Part shown: positions 30,640-42,493 of the stretch, in pieces
Numbering within the stretch: position 1 is the first letter of the stretch
Layout of the letters: every line of letters starts with the position of its first letter
NCBI GenBank assembly: GCA_964036195.1
Contig: OZ038450.1
Location: 30,506,794 to 30,570,793, forward strand
Reading direction: 5' to 3'
Length of the DNA stretch: 64,000 nucleotides
Source of the DNA: Sphaerolaimus hirsutus
Taxonomy: Eukaryota; Nematoda; Chromadorea; Monhysterida; Sphaerolaimidae
Translations under genes and position numbers: made by a program
Notes under the pieces: generated by a model
Database searches by the model: none
What the model was told of the DNA's origin: nothing
What the model saw: the letters and a program-made list of their open reading frames with translations, nothing else

Positions 30640-31712
30640 CAGGGTGGTGCAGGTCATAATTTGCTCCCAACACGTCAATTTTAAATGAAAACTGCTCAAA
30701 TTTGGTATGGCAGTAGATAAATGTACCCCATTTGTTGTGTTAAGTGCGTGGTGTCATATCGCAAGAGCTCATGTTCAAACGTGAAGCACAGTGGCATACG
30801 TGTTTGAACGTGTTCCATTGGCACACCGCACAATCAATATTGGAAAGGGTGGTTCAAACGTTTTTTTCATTTACACCCGGGCGGAATTCTAAAATCGGTT
30901 TAGACGATTTTGTTAATGACAAGACTGAAAACATACTGCAATTTGGGCTGGTTCGGACGATTTTGAATTCCGCCGTGCTTTTTTGAACCTTCAAGCAAAA
31001 TTTTGAACCTTCAAGATGCTGTCAAGCTGTCAAATCAGCTGTGCTACCTAGTAGCTGCATGGTTCAAGGAACCTAAGCAAAATTGGTTAATCATTTGTGT
31101 ATTGTCATGGATAATGGCCGTGGTTGTGTGGACTTATGTTGTTTGGCTATTTACACAGGTCCCGGCCGGGGACCGGGACCCGGCAAAAAATAATTTTTTT
31201 CAAAAAACAATAATTGGTGTGCATGGGTTCTTTGTGTGTTAATTAGGTTAATTAACACCAAATTTGCATGCACAAAATTTCTGCACGACGGTTACACACG
31301 CCGATGCAATTTTGTTGGGGGTGTAATTTTTTTCTCTTTTTTCTCAAATTTGGCATGCGTGAACTGCTTCGTTTAGTGAGTAAGCACGCCAAATTTCAGC
31401 TCAGCGCGGTAACCGGTTGTCATTTTATTAATACTTCAGTTTTTTTCGATCACTATATTTTTGTATAGTGATCAAAATCCTGCTGGGGCCCGGTCCCCGG
31501 CAATGTTGAAATGGCCCCGACCGGGGTCAAACATCCCTGGTGAGAAAATTTTTTTTTCAGTAAACAAAGAATTTTGATCCCTGACCGGGGACGTTCGTCA
31601 CACACAAAATGTCACACATTTTTCTACTTCCATACCTAATTTGAGCAGTTTTCAATCAACATTGTCGTCTTGGGAGCAAATTGAAAATGTGTGCCTGACA
31701 TGCGCCACCCTG
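30640..31712. mobile_element. Mariner-like element, CAGGGTGG family
   Basis: Ends CAGGGTGGTGCAGGTCA and TGACATGCGCCACCCTG, with TA on both sides (30638-30639, 31713-31714). It contains an internal truncated Mutator-like fragment from GGCTATTTACACAGG at about 31144 to about 31600. A second copy is at 51058-52437. No transposase frame seen. Confidence 0.8.
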
Positions 31713-32515
31713 TATGATGATTTGGTGATGATTGATGTTTTTTATGAACATGTTTATGATTGTGTGAAAGGTTACTTGGGTGCTTTCTAGCAAACATAAA
31801 TTGACTGCATTCATTCTAACCATTACAACGGACTTTTTACTGAAATAAATTAACACATTTTATGAAAAGTTTTGGTTTATAACGTGACATCAAATTAACC
31901 TCACTAATTGAAATACTTGCATCAACAAATTAATTAAACGCATCACATAGTATTTTACATAGTTGTGCATATTGTAGTAATTAAATCAAATACTACACAT
32001 GGCTTGCTCACTGAAAATAGTGAAGTTTGAAATGTTGAAAACAAAGCGTGAAATTTTCCGGCTCTGCTCTCAACATGTAAATAACAGTGGCCTTCCGACA
32101 AAATGCATTTACAAAGGGAAAACAACAGTTGTATTTCCTCTATCAGATTGATCTGCACACATGTCAGGAGGGACATACACACTGTTTTTTTGTATTTTCC
32201 CAGGTTGCTCAGACCTGGGGGTATGTCGAGGGGGTCAATTGAGGGGGTAATTTGAGGTAATACGGTAGGTTCACTGGAGGGTAGTAATTCAGGGGTTTGG
32301 CCATGAATCATGCTGCTATCCGTGGCCTGAACCCCACCCCCAAAGTGACCAGCTATCAGAACACTTTTTGAGAAATATTGCCGAAATTTTTGCTTAAAAT
32401 CTCGAATTTTTGGAATCTTAAAATCACCAATTATCGTTGATTGGTTTCTTGTACCGCGGTCATTGTTTACGGTAAAAAACTGATCATCAGAATCAAGGTA
32501 TTTACTGAATATAAC
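31713..32515. other. AT-rich spacer
   Basis: No exon. 32215-32267 is a fragment of a CCGTATTACC-type MITE end. 32325-32345 carries a CCCCCAAAGTG...CAGCTATC motif shared with 59883-59910. Confidence 0.4.
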
Positions 32516-32517
32516 GT

Positions 32518-33002
32518 ACCGTATTTCCGCGAAATACCCCCCTCAAAATACCCCCCGTCTCGAAATACCCCACCCCCCCCCCCCCTCAAAAATGACACTA
32601 TGAAATATTTACCCACCCCCTCGAAATACCCCCCCCCCAAATTGAGCGTACAGAGTACATACATAACAAAACTGCGGTTTGTGATTCGGGCGATGCAAAT
32701 CGTACAGATCACATAAGTGGTATTTGTTGTGTACATACTGTTTACACTGTATTTTGGGGGGGGGTATTTCGAGAGGAGTCTGCACCGCTCGGCATCTAAA
32801 CCTGCATGGCTTCTGGACCCGCGTAGCATGGATTTCTGCCTGCATGGCATCTAGACCCGCGTAGCATCTATCTTCCCATAGATGCCAAGCGGGCTACATG
32901 CCGGCACATGCCATGCGGTCTCCATGCCGTGTGGGTGTAGATGCCAAGCAGGCTGAACCCCCCCCCCCACACACCCACGAGACCGCACATGTATGTATCT
33001 GA
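32518..33002. mobile_element. CCGTATTTCC-type MITE remnant and short inverted repeats
   Basis: 32518-32780 has CCGTATTTCCGCGAAATACC and several C-run blocks. 32780-32945 is a set of GCATGGCATCTAGACCCGCG / GATGCCAAGCGGGCT inverted motifs. Confidence 0.55.
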
Positions 33003-33306
33003 CACAGCAAATAATGTGCTCGTGAAGTGCACTGAAGTGATCTGAAGTGCCCCTTGTGATCACACTTCAGAGCCTGATCACGCCTGATCACCAGGCACTT
33101 CACCGCCCGTGATCACACTTCAGAGCCTGATCACGCCTGATCACCGATGGAATGCACTTCACCGACACTTCACGAATTTTATTACTAAATTGTTTACAGA
33201 AATCAAAAATCTGAAATTCGTGAAGTGCGTTGAAGTGCCTGCGAGCATCTGCGTGAAGGCACTTCACCGCAGATCACGGCAGATCACCAGCACATTTTTT
33301 GCCGTG
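33003..33306. mobile_element. PIF/Harbinger-like MITE
   Basis: 304 bp with ends CACAGCAAATAATGTGCT and AGCACATTTTTTGCCGTG and a 3-bp duplication TGA (33000-33002, 33307-33309). The inner GTGAAGTG and GATCACAC repeats parallel the copy at 1155-1454. Confidence 0.75.
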
Positions 33307-33421
33307 TGACCCCCCCCCCCCCCCCGCAGCTGATTTTAGGCTTTGAATGTGCATATCATTTTACTTATACTCTGGTTACTTTACACCCTGCACGCATGAT
33401 TCCCGCTGGGAGTGTGCCAAC

Positions 33422-34262
33422 CAACGATGGCAAAAACACAGAAATCGAACACAGAAACTCATTGAGTTTCTGTGTTTTTGTTTTACACAGAAACACGGAA
33501 ACTCAATAATTTCAAAAAACTCAAAACTCAAATGAGTTTTTTATTGGAGAACACGGAAACACAGAAACACGGAAACACAGAAAAGTTTTTTGAGTTTTTT
33601 TCTTGGATTTGAGGATTTGTGGATTTGAATACTGCTGTAATCGACTGAACAAAATAAGGAATGTGCATTTGATCAGGGGTCTCCAGTAATTTCGTCTTGA
33701 TAGATAGCAATATTTATAAACAGTGATAGATCAATAGACTGCTGGCCGATTTGGGGGCTACATCCGCCCCCCCATTGATGGCCGCTGCATTTGATTTTGT
33801 TGACCATGTGGACATGTTGTTAATTTTTGTGTTGCTTTTTTCTACATTTGAATGGTAGGCGGGTTGGTACAGTGGTGTTTATATGGTATCAATCACAGTC
33901 CATGTAAAATTTCATGTGACGTGTAAACAGTCAAGTAAAATGTCATCAAAAATCCCAAATGCCCAGTTAAAAAATAAACTTTGACATTTTACATTTTTCA
34001 ACACATCTTTCAGAGTCTTCTGGTGCCCCCTGTACATGCACAAAGAAATTTTTATGAGAAAACCACTGTTTTTGCACTGAAATGCTGCATTTGGGTAAAA
34101 ACTTGCATTGTATGAAAAAACTCGAGTTTTTAACAAAAACACAGAAATAAAAACAGAGTTACTCAAGTTTTTTATTGCAAAAAAACTCAAAACACAGGTA
34201 TTCATTTTTGAAAAACTCAAAACACAGAAAGTGTTTTTTTCTGGAGAACTTACCCATCGTTG
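33422..34262. mobile_element. hAT MITE, CAACGATGG family
   Basis: 841 bp with ends CAACGATGGCAAAAACACAG and TTACCCATCGTTG and a perfect 8-bp duplication GTGCCAAC (33414-33421, 34263-34270). The inside repeats ACTCAAGTTTTT and GAAACACGGAAACTCA. The sequence it interrupts, CCTGCACGCATGATTCCCGC followed by TGGGAGTGTGCCAAC, could be a Cys-containing exon piece, but no acceptor supports it. Confidence 0.9.
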
Positions 34263-34430
34263 GTGCCAACGATGGTTAGCGCGTGCGAGTTTCATAAAAA
34301 GATGACAAAATTGATTGTTGTTATAATGTCATTCATTTACATATTCACATCGATGAATTTTTTCATCTTTTTATGGAAATCGCGTGACTTAACAATCATT
34401 GGCACGCTTCCAACACGAGACATAAATCAG

Positions 34431-34588
34431 TGTGACGGCAGAGTATCATGTACGCCGAGCCATGGCGCTTTTCCATCACTACACCCGACACATCAATTTC
34501 CAATTCAATTCACGCGTTTTGTCGGGCGCGTGGACGACAAAAAAAAAGTAATAAAAATCTGCCCTCCACAAAAATGCTGTCGGGAGCG
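34431..34588 (+). CDS. Weak candidate Cys-containing exon
   Basis: After ATAAATCAG the frame reads CDGRVSCTPSHG. It passes through a GCGCC-family hAT scrap (34460-34482) and ends ICPPQKCCRER at a good donor GTAAGG. Cys content and the donor are the only support. It may be a broken exon. Confidence 0.25.
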
Positions 34589-34594
34589 GTAAGG

Positions 34595-35086
34595 CCGGAA
34601 TTAGAGCTCAGCGTCGATTCGACGTGAAATGATGACGTGAAATGTTGTCGTGAAATTAATTACACAAGTGTGGATCATGCTACGGGTCTACAATTTTCTA
34701 AGGATAATATATGAATCAATACCTTAATCGTGTCCAATACTGAGTGTTATCAGCCACAACTAGAGCGAATTGAAAAATTCAATTTTTATCATTTCACGTC
34801 ATCATCATTTCACGTCAGAGTGTCAGGGAACAACTTGACATTTCACGTCAGACTTTTGCAAGCAATATAGTAGCAAGTTAGAAAATGGAAAAAGGTGGAA
34901 AAACTGAAAATTTAGCCGGAAAATGGAAAATGAGCCAGTAAAATGGAAACAGAAAAAAAGTGGCTGGAAAACAGAACGGAAAACGGAGAGAAAAAATTCA
35001 GCAGCCAGAAAACGGAACGGAAAACGGAAAAAATTTGCCTGCGGACAACAGAAACAGAAAACGGAAAACGGAAATTTGACACCCTA
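34595..35086. mobile_element. TIR element remnant and truncated TAGGGTGTCAAA hAT
   Basis: 34595-34855 pairs ACGTGAAATGATGACGTGAA with TTCACGTCATCATCATTTCA, a palindromic MITE of unknown type. 34865-35086 is the right part of a TAGGGTGTCAAA-family hAT ending TTTGACACCCTA. Its left end is missing. Confidence 0.65.
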
Positions 35087-35186
35087 GTCATGTTGCACCT
35101 GGTGCGCGGGGGGCAGCAGTGCGCGTGGTCCCTGCAGCACACGGCATTCGGCACGGGGCAATAGCCAAAGCCCTGCACATTTCCCA
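35087..35186 (-). pseudogene. Granulin module exon, truncated
   Basis: Minus-strand acceptor CAAATAGCAG, phase 1, then GNVQGFGYCPVPNAVCCRDH, AHCCPPRTRCNM. The pattern G..GYCP.PNAVCC.DH.HCCP...C is the core of a granulin/epithelin repeat, a small stacked-hairpin secreted growth-factor module. The exon ends abruptly at the terminal repeat of a truncated hAT (35086). The second half of the 12-Cys repeat is absent on the other side, so this copy looks broken. Confidence 0.78.
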
Positions 35187-35311
35187 CTGCTATTTGAAGG
35201 GTTTCGTTCCATAAGTGCGTAAGCGCCAAAATCACAAAAATCGAGTTAAGCATGGACTCGACGTCCACATATATGTTTGTACATTTTAGAAAAAAATTTA
35301 GTGTCATAGTT
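35187..35311. other. Sequence upstream of granulin exon
   Basis: On the minus strand this would be intron or an upstream exon. The frame is open through LALTHLWNETLQIA, but no splice border supports coding. Confidence 0.3.
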
Positions 35312-36348
35312 AGTGATGGAATGGCGCCATGGCGCTGGCGCCATTTGAGGGCGCCAAAGGGCGCCGCGCCATGGCGCCATTGGCGCTTGGCGCCCTTTTT
35401 CTGTGGCGCCCTTGGCGCCTGGCGCCCACTTTCTGAAAGGCGCCATGGCGCCCTTGGCGCTTGGCGCCCTTTATCCGTGGCGCCCTTGGCGCCTGGCGCC
35501 CTGCCCTAAAAGGGCGCCAAAATGGCGCCAGCATGGTTTCAAGGTGAGTGCTGCGTGAATGAATAAAAAAGAAAAAATGGGTCTGTGAATGATCAAAATT
35601 CACTGGAAAATAGACAAAGTGGTGTGAGTGGGTGTATATGTTTCATCCAATTTTTATCAGATGCGTGTAACGGATCAGAAGCTGAGCATGATAGGCCGGT
35701 GAACTTGCAAACTCGTAAATCAACGGATTGAAATTATCGGAATTCCGTTGTCGTCCGCTTCAAGCAAACATATATAGGAAAATCTATTTGATGTGCATTC
35801 ATTGTTTTGTCGAATGAGGATTTTCAAATTTTTTGAATTGATTACCACGTGTGAGTACGGTTTTTGCACCAAAGTTTGTTGCTAGTCTCATTTTTACTGA
35901 TTACATCCTGGAGAACATGAATAAAGAAGTGAATGTGTGCACTACAGTGCTGGAGAAGCATTTTTAGCACACGCAGGGTATTCTACTCGCTTTTTTATTC
36001 TGGCGCCATTGGCGCCTGGCGCCCTTCTTATCAATTGGCGCCATGGCGCCCTTGGCGCTTGGCGCCCTCTTTCCGTGGCGCCCTTTTCTAATGGTATAAC
36101 CATACCAAACCATTTTAAAGCGATTAAAATGGGCAAAAAAGTTATAAAAAGTGGTGGTTTTGGGCGAAAATTGGGGTGGATTTTCTCAAAAATACTCACA
36201 TTTACGTTTTCCAGGGGAAAAAGTACGTTTACTCACGAGTAAAAGTAAAAAAAATTTACTTTACGTTTTCTGTACTCAGGGGGTGAGTAAAAAAATATAC
36301 TTTACATTTACGTATACTTTGAAAAAAGTTCTGTACTTTTAACAACTC
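35312..36348. mobile_element. GCGCC-array hAT and CAGAGTTG hAT fragments
   Basis: 35312-35540 begins TAGTGATGGAATGGCGCC and is a dense GGCGCCCTTGGCGC array. A second array is at 36001-36088. Between them is unique AT-rich DNA. 36190-36348 is the end of a CAGAGTTG-family hAT (ACTCACGAGTAAAAGT to AACAACTCTG). No matching target duplications found. Confidence 0.6.
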
Positions 36349-36788
36349 TGTATTTTACATTGCACCTTTTATTTATCGTTGTGCTGTAAGTCCACATTTA
36401 ATGCATTTTATGCACATTGACTTAACGATATCTATATCGACTCGGCATCACACATTGACTAACGCATTTGTTGCCGTTTTTACCACAGAAAGAGTGCACT
36501 TTTTCCTGTAGATGGTTGAAAAGTGTCCCTAATTGTCCCAAAAATTACAGTGCAGTTGGCACTGGCAGGAGAACTACCTGATTTCACCGGAATTTTTTTC
36601 CGTATCAACATCGAAAACTATGATGATATTTTGATGAATCTTTTCAAATACTTGGCCGACATCACACTTAGTATCAAAAAATACCATAATTAATCTGAAA
36701 AATGAACCAAAGTATACAGTTTTTCATCATATTATTTTGTTTTTACTATGGAATAAGTAATTATGTACGAAATTTATCGAAATTATTT
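36349..36788. other. AT-rich flank of palindrome 2
   Basis: No element or exon recognised. The last nine bases, AAATTATTT (36780-36788), are the left copy of the direct repeat that flanks palindrome 2. Confidence 0.5.
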
Positions 36789-37560
36789 GGCTATTTACAC
36801 AGGCCCCGGCCGGGGACCGGACCCCGGCAAAAAATAAATTTTGTCAAAAAACAATAATTGGTGTGCATGGGTTCTTTGTGTGTTAATTAGGTTAATTAAC
36901 ACCAAATTTGCATGCACAAAATTTCTGCACGACCGTTACACACGCCGACGCAAATTTTGTTGGGGGGGTGTAAAATTTTTTTTGATTTTTCTCAAATTTG
37001 GCATGCGTGTACTCCTTTGTTTAGTGAGTACGCATGCCAAAATTTAGCTCATAGCGGTTACTGATAATTTTTTTATTGACACTTAAATTTTCGTTAAATA
37101 CTGTATTTTTTATAGTGCATGAAATCCTGCCGGGGACCGGTCCCCGGCAATATTGAAATGGCCCCGACCGGGGCCATACGTCCCCGGTGAGGAAATTTTT
37201 TTTTCAGTATACAACGAAATTTGGTCCCCGACCGGGGTCGTTTGGCCCCGGTACCACACTAAAATTTATGGTACTTTTTGGGACTTTGTGGTAATTGTCC
37301 CCGGTCGGGGCCAAACGACCCCGGCGAGAAAAATTTTTTTTAGTATACAACAAATTTTCGTCCCCGACCGGGGTCGATTGGCCCCGTGCCCATACCACAC
37401 AAAAATTTATGCTACTTTTTGGGACTTTGTGGTAACTGTCCCCGGGCTAAACGACCCCGGCGACAAATTTTATTTTTGTAAACAGAATTTTTGACCTTAC
37501 AAAAGGTCCATTCGGCCCTTGTGCTTCAGAAAGATTATTGCATTAGGGTGTCGACTGAGT
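36789..37560. repeat. Mutator-like terminal region, left end of palindrome 2
   Basis: Terminal GGCTATTTACACAGG, then blocks of GGCCCCGACCGGGGCCA and GCATGCGTGTACTCCTTTG shared with other family members. Mirror at about 49912-50684. Confidence 0.8.
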
Positions 37561-38421
37561 TAGTTTTATTTTTTGTGATTTCACTCAAATAGGTATGCAT
37601 GGTCGGGCTGAAAAGTCCCTGGACAGTGCTCGCCATTTGCGCTAGGGGCGAGCTACTGTCACAAAATTTTAACACGTAAACATATCAGGTGTTTTGAGTT
37701 TTTACCCAAAATTTCACCCCTCAAGCTCCACCCACTGCGGAACTGTGGGTGTTACAATTTCGGTCATTTTGTACTGATGTACACATGGTGCTCTAGCTCA
37801 ACGCTGCTTTAAGTTGTGATCGCGAAACTTTGGCTAGTGTAAGCCACCGGTGTTGGCAATGTGCTGATAGTATTCAACACTTTCATCAACAACACTGCTA
37901 TTAAGGTAAAATTAATATGCAAATCAGGGTGATGTGCAAGAAACGTGGGAACTGATGGATGTTTTTGGTGATCATCTGAGATCATGTTGTATTGCAGTGA
38001 TTTTAATGTTGTTTTGAAATGTGCAGTAAATAATTATGTACATTAAATTTCATTTGTGTTGTGACCAAACATTTTTGTTTGCTCAAATAATCCCCCAGTC
38101 CTGAGATTAGGGCGTCTATACAAAGGCGTTCATTTTGTATGCCTTATCTGGACATTGATTTTGAAGCTTAATAAGTTGGTCATTTATGGGCTGTTTATGA
38201 GCGGTCAACAATTAAAATGATCAGGACAGCGTGCAGATTAAATTTGTGTGGTCGGATTAGTGATGTGTAAATTTCATATGCTGATTTGATCCAGTTGAAT
38301 GAAAATGCATGCAATTTCAGAACTCAATATCTCAGCTATTTCTCAACCAATTTTCACCAGTAAACAATTAAAATGATCAGAATCACCTGGAGCTTCCATA
38401 TTTATGTTCTGATTATCAGCT
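37561..38421. other. Palindrome 2 arm, unique sequence
   Basis: No exon or named element. It includes GCGCTAGGGGCGAGCTACTG and two copies of a CAATTAAAATGATCAG segment. Mirrored at about 49053-49912. Confidence 0.45.
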
Positions 38422-38789
38422 GCCACGCTTAGACCCTGTAAAAGACCCTGAAAAGTGGTCAAAGACCCTGTAAAATGTGATGTGTCATGTAAAATAGCAT
38501 GTAAAGTGTCACGTGTATCCAAATCTTATTTTATCATATCCAAATCTTATGTTTTTGTATCCAAATCTTACTTTTTAGATAAGATTTGGATACAACAACA
38601 TAAGATTTGGATACAAAAACATAAGATTTGGAAACACATGACACTTGCCAGGGTCTTTTACATGACATTTGACAATTGACAGGGTCTTTTACATGACACA
38701 CAACATTTTACAGGGTCTTTTACATGACACATGACATTTTACAGGGTCTTTGCCACTTTACAGGGTCTTTTATAGGGTCTGGGAGTGCC
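38422..38789. mobile_element. GTAAAG-type TIR element, palindrome 2 left arm
   Basis: It runs from CCACGCTTAGACCCTGTAAAAG to TTTTATAGGGTCTGGGAGTGCC, with repeated TTTACATGACACATGACATT and a TAAGATTTGGATAC palindrome inside. It ends seven bases before the signal-peptide ATG. Mirror at 48704-49052. Confidence 0.65.
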
Positions 38790-38795
38790 CCCAGC

Positions 38796-38909
38796 ATGTG
38801 GTCTATGCCCTTTCTAGTTTACACACTATTATTATTTTGCATATGGACTGCAGCAACATCTTTTGATCTCCAAATGATCGAGATTGTGAATCACATTTGT
38901 GATTTATAA
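38796..38909 (+). CDS. Signal-peptide frame in palindrome 2, left arm
   Basis: ATG at 38796 opens MWSMPFLVYTLLLFCIW, then TAATSFDLQMIEIV. The hydrophobic core followed by small residues is a convincing secretory signal. The right-arm copy (ATG at 48698, minus strand) reads MLSMPF with T/P later. The exon end is unclear; unspliced, the frame stops at 38909, and a 13-base insertion relative to the right arm falls just before that stop. The likely role is the first coding exon of a secreted protein carried in the arm. Confidence 0.5.
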   Translation: MWSMPFLVYTLLLFCIWTAATSFDLQMIEIVNHICDL

Positions 38910-39633
38910 TGATCTATGGTGCACAGCAATAATTACTTTGAATGGCTCTGTCAGTGACAGATTATTGTTAGAATTGTTTTTTTACAATGTGGTATTTATT
39001 GTGGCATATATTTTGCAATGGGACACATTTGTAAATTGAAAAAGTTCACATTGATGCAATTGAATAGTCAATGTTTGATTTATCAAGTGGAGCATTTGAT
39101 GTTTGCATGTGTTTTACTCTGCTCCAACATGATAGGCACATGGTTTCTGCATGGTACTTTTACAAAGTGCAGAAAACTTGTAACCTACATGTTTCGTTGT
39201 CAAAATTGAAACAGCTACTCAATTGAGCCCTCAATAAATTCCACTTTGAATACCCCCATGGTGCTTTTGGCATACGAGCACCAAACACAAATAGCGCCAG
39301 CGCCAAAAGCAAGATTATGCCTAATCGAGTCAAAAAAAATAAAGATAAAGTTGGCCTTGAATAGTGATGTAAAAAACGCCAGACTTTTGTGGCCATATGC
39401 CAATGGCGCCACAGCAAAATGGCCAAAAGCGCCATGGCACTTTTCAAGAACAAGGCGCCAAGCACCAATGGTGCCAAATGATGTTGGCACAAAGCGCCAA
39501 TGGCGCCAGCGCCAAAAACTTTTTGCTGCTCCTCAAGTGCAGCAATGCTAATGCAGTGCTATTTACTTGTGTAAGATGCAAGATAACACCTAATCAAGAC
39601 AAGTTTTTGTCTTTTTGTGATGTGTTTTTACAG
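38910..39633. other. Arm sequence with GCGCC-family hAT
   Basis: About 39363-39525 has the start TAGTGATGTAAAAAACGCC and TGGCGCCAGCGCC array motifs. The remainder is AT-rich. Mirror at about 47860-48600. Confidence 0.5.
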
Positions 39634-39721
39634 CTGCGAGTTCCGGTTGACAATGGCAAGCCATCACAGAAAAAAGTGCTTAGATTTGTATTGTGTTGAC
39701 CGTGGCAAAATGGATGGATAA
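39634..39721 (+). CDS. Very weak candidate exon, palindrome 2 left arm
   Basis: Excellent acceptor TGTGTTTTTACAG. In phase 2 the frame reads CEFRLTMASHHRKKC, LDLYCVDRGKMDG and stop. Another frame is also open (LRVPVDNGKPSQKKVLRF). The mirror is at about 47772-47859 on the minus strand. A diverged copy of the last part occurs at 56400. Differences between arms do not favour either frame. Confidence 0.22.
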
Positions 39722-40833
39722 AGAAATACAGAGAATTGATAATTAGGTTCATTTTGTTCAATATCTATATTCACGCACTTTATCTATTTCATGCACTATA
39801 TTAATTTACCACGCAAAATAGATTTCCTGCACTATATTATTTATCCATGGAGAATATTTGATTAAGAAAGTGTCTTATAAGTTATTGATAGGTTTATGTG
39901 AAATATTTAAGTTATAAGGTCAAATATGTTACTATTAGGTTTATGAACATAAATTTATGTTCATTCGATTCGCCATAATTTTCTGATTATTATTATATAC
40001 ACACATGTTTAGTTTACTTGCAATTTGGGAAACTCAAATCTTATAAATAATATTTACGGTACATTATTTCACATAACTTCTTTGAATGAGCGTCCTAATA
40101 GAGAAATGGTGCCCTGTGTTTGACTAGCACGTATTTACTAAGCCCTTCGCGTAGGCATAATTATTATAGCTTTGCAATGCTTTATATATATTTATATTAC
40201 TTTGACATTTATGTTGGATACCCTGCTCAAATTATATCAAATATATTATATTAACCCTGCTCAATTAATATACCCATTTACCTCGAATAAGTCCCAATTT
40301 GCCAATTATCAAGTATACGTTTTCAGGAAGTGATTATTATGATGAATATACTCGGCTCTACTTACGACATTAGGAACATTTGCATTACTATTTACAATTT
40401 CCAACTCTATTATATTAGTTTCCAAAGTGGGTCAATGTTTTCTGACAAATTGAAACTGATTAGTAAATCGGCTGAGTTTGCCAACTTAGCGCCTCACAAG
40501 ATTAATAGTTTTTCTATTCGCCCAATTTGTACCTGGTATTTATTTACCATAAGTATTTGAATGTACACGCGCTTAGTTTAAGCCAACTGTTTTGGCTAAA
40601 TGTGTCTTATTGGTGCATTTGTGTCTTATTTGTGCATATATGTGTCTTATTGGTGTATTTGCACATTTGTATTTAGGGAATTATTGTAGCCATGTTTTTA
40701 TACACAATTTCCATGTCTTGGCTACTTTGGAAGTTTTTATTTCAGTCTTCTGACCCCAAGCTTGTGACCGACAATAAGCTTCGACTTCGACTTTGACTAG
40801 GAAGCTCGCTAACATTGCGCTTTTATATTCAAG
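39722..40833. other. AT-rich arm sequence
   Basis: Unique AT-rich DNA mirrored at about 46690-47770. A 77-codon frame at 40330-40560 is open in both arms but changes at replacement sites as freely as elsewhere, so it is not called coding. 39722-40000 resembles 57690-57860. Confidence 0.4.
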
Positions 40834-41003
40834 CTGTATCTGATCAAAATAAAGTACCTGAAACAACTTCAAAACCCCCTGTCAACCACGAAATAAACTC
40901 AACTTGGCTGTCGACAAGTGGACGTTCAGCTACAACAAGAAAATCCAACTACTCTAGAGGCCGTCACTCACTACGGTCTTGGAGTTGGCGGAATCGGTGG
41001 TAG
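40834..41003 (+). CDS. C-terminal Ser/Arg-rich exon, palindrome 2 left arm
   Basis: Acceptor TTTATATTCAAG, phase 1, then VSDQNKVPETTSKPPVNHEI, NSTWLSTSGRSATTRKSNYS, RGRHSLRSWSWRNRW and TAG. No Cys; the end is rich in Arg, Ser and Trp. The right-arm copy is open over the same length and differs by one visible replacement near the end (SWR/SCR). Together with the signal-peptide frame upstream in the same orientation, it suggests that the arm holds a small secreted-protein gene or its remnants. Confidence 0.48.
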
Positions 41004-41039
41004 AAGACGCTGACTTTGGTTGCTTCATAACATGTATAG

Positions 41040-41672
41040 ATAATGTCATGTGTCACTTAAAAGACTCTGTTTAGTGTCAAATGTCATGTAAAAGACCCTT
41101 TAAAGTGTCATGTGTATCTAAATCCTATTTTATAGTATCCAAAACTTATGTTTTGTATCCAAATCTTACCCTTTTACATAAGATTTGGATACAAGAACAG
41201 AGGGTTTGGATATGATAAAATGAGATTTAGATATCATAAAATAAGATCTGCATTCACATGACACTTTACAATGTCTTTTACATGACATTTAACACTTAAC
41301 ATGGTTTTTACATGACACCTGACCACAGTTGGTTGAAAAAAAATTATTTGTATACATATTGTAAAAAAATTGTATAAAAATTGTATTTTATTTTAATTTT
41401 ATTCGTGTTTCATGTTATTTTTTATATTTTATTCTTCAATTTTCCATTTTATTTTAATTTTTTTATTGCATTTGAACATCGCTCATTGGCCCATTATTTG
41501 GGAAAAGTGTTGAATATCCTTGCAATTGCATGAACATGTATACAAAATAAGCAGTAGAGGGTTTGTTCTTCCTGAATACACTTACAGTAACACATTTACT
41601 TCTGTAAATCATGCACACAAAATCTTTTCACACAAAATAGTGATATATTTTTTGAACTCCTTGGCACTTATT
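41040..41672. mobile_element. GTAAAG-type and AATAAAAT-type repeat remnants
   Basis: 41040-41325 repeats TGTCATGTAAAAGACCC and TCCAAATCTTA with their complements. 41345-41465 is a TTTTATTTTAATTTT tract like that in 19558-20362. The rest is unremarkable. Mirrored at about 46005-46490. Confidence 0.5.
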
Positions 41673-42493
41673 TGGCTATTTAGACAGCTCCCGGCCGGGG
41701 ACCAGTCCACGGCAAAAAATAAAAAATTTCAATAGTCTATAATTGGTGTGTATGGGTTGTTTGCCCATTAATTAGGCGAATTATCACCAAATTAGCATGC
41801 ACAAAATTTTTGCAAGACAGTTACCCACACCCATGCATATTTTTTGGGGTGTGTGTAAATTTATTTCGCTTTGGCTCAAATTTGGCATGTGTGTACTCCT
41901 TCGCTTAGTGAGTTTGCATGCCAAATTTCAGCTCAGGGCAATTATTGAATTCTATTTTATTTACAGTTTAATTTTCATCGATCACTGTATTTTTGTATAG
42001 TGATTGAAATTCTGCCTGAAGACTACAAATTTGTCCCCTGCCAGGGACAAACGTCCACGGTTGGGGACCAAAATTCTTCCTTTAGTGAAACAAAAAATTT
42101 CTCACTGGGGACGTTTTACCCCGGCCCGGTCGGGGCCATTTCGACATTTCCCCAGCAGGATTTCGATCACTATACAAAAATACAGTGATCGATGAAAATT
42201 AAAGTGTAAATAAAATAGGGTTCACTAATCGCCCTGAGCTGAAATTTGGCATGCGAACTCTCTAAGCGAAGGAGTACACACATGCCAAATTTGAGCTAAA
42301 TTGAAATAAATTTACACACCCCAAAAAATATGCATGGGTGTGTGTAACCGTGTTGCAGAAATTTTGTGCATGCAAATTTGGTGTAAAATTCACCTAATTT
42401 ACATGCAATCAACCCATACACACCAATTACTGACTTTTGACAATTTGAATTTTTTGCCGGGGACCGGTCCCAGTCGGGGCCTGTGTAAATAGC
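41673..42493. mobile_element. Nested Mutator-like foldback, palindrome 2 left arm
   Basis: Ends GGCTATTTAGACAGCTCCCG and CTGTGTAAATAGCC, flanked by near-matching 9-mers CACTTATTT and CGCTTATTT. Present in both arms (mirror about 44860-45845), so it was inserted before the arms were duplicated. Confidence 0.75.

Noticed and set aside
33347-33421. Exon fragment PCTHDSRWEC interrupted by a hAT
   Set aside because: The sequence after removal of the hAT ends at a plausible donor, but no acceptor precedes it in the right frame.
35252-35509. Ala/Trp/Arg-rich frames over GCGCC arrays
   Set aside because: Direct translations of GGCGCC repeats, seen in every copy of that hAT family.
40330-40560. 77-codon frame open in both arms of palindrome 2
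   Set aside because: Base changes between arms fall freely on replacement positions, the proposed acceptor is out of step by one base between arms, and the composition is that of AT-rich noncoding DNA.
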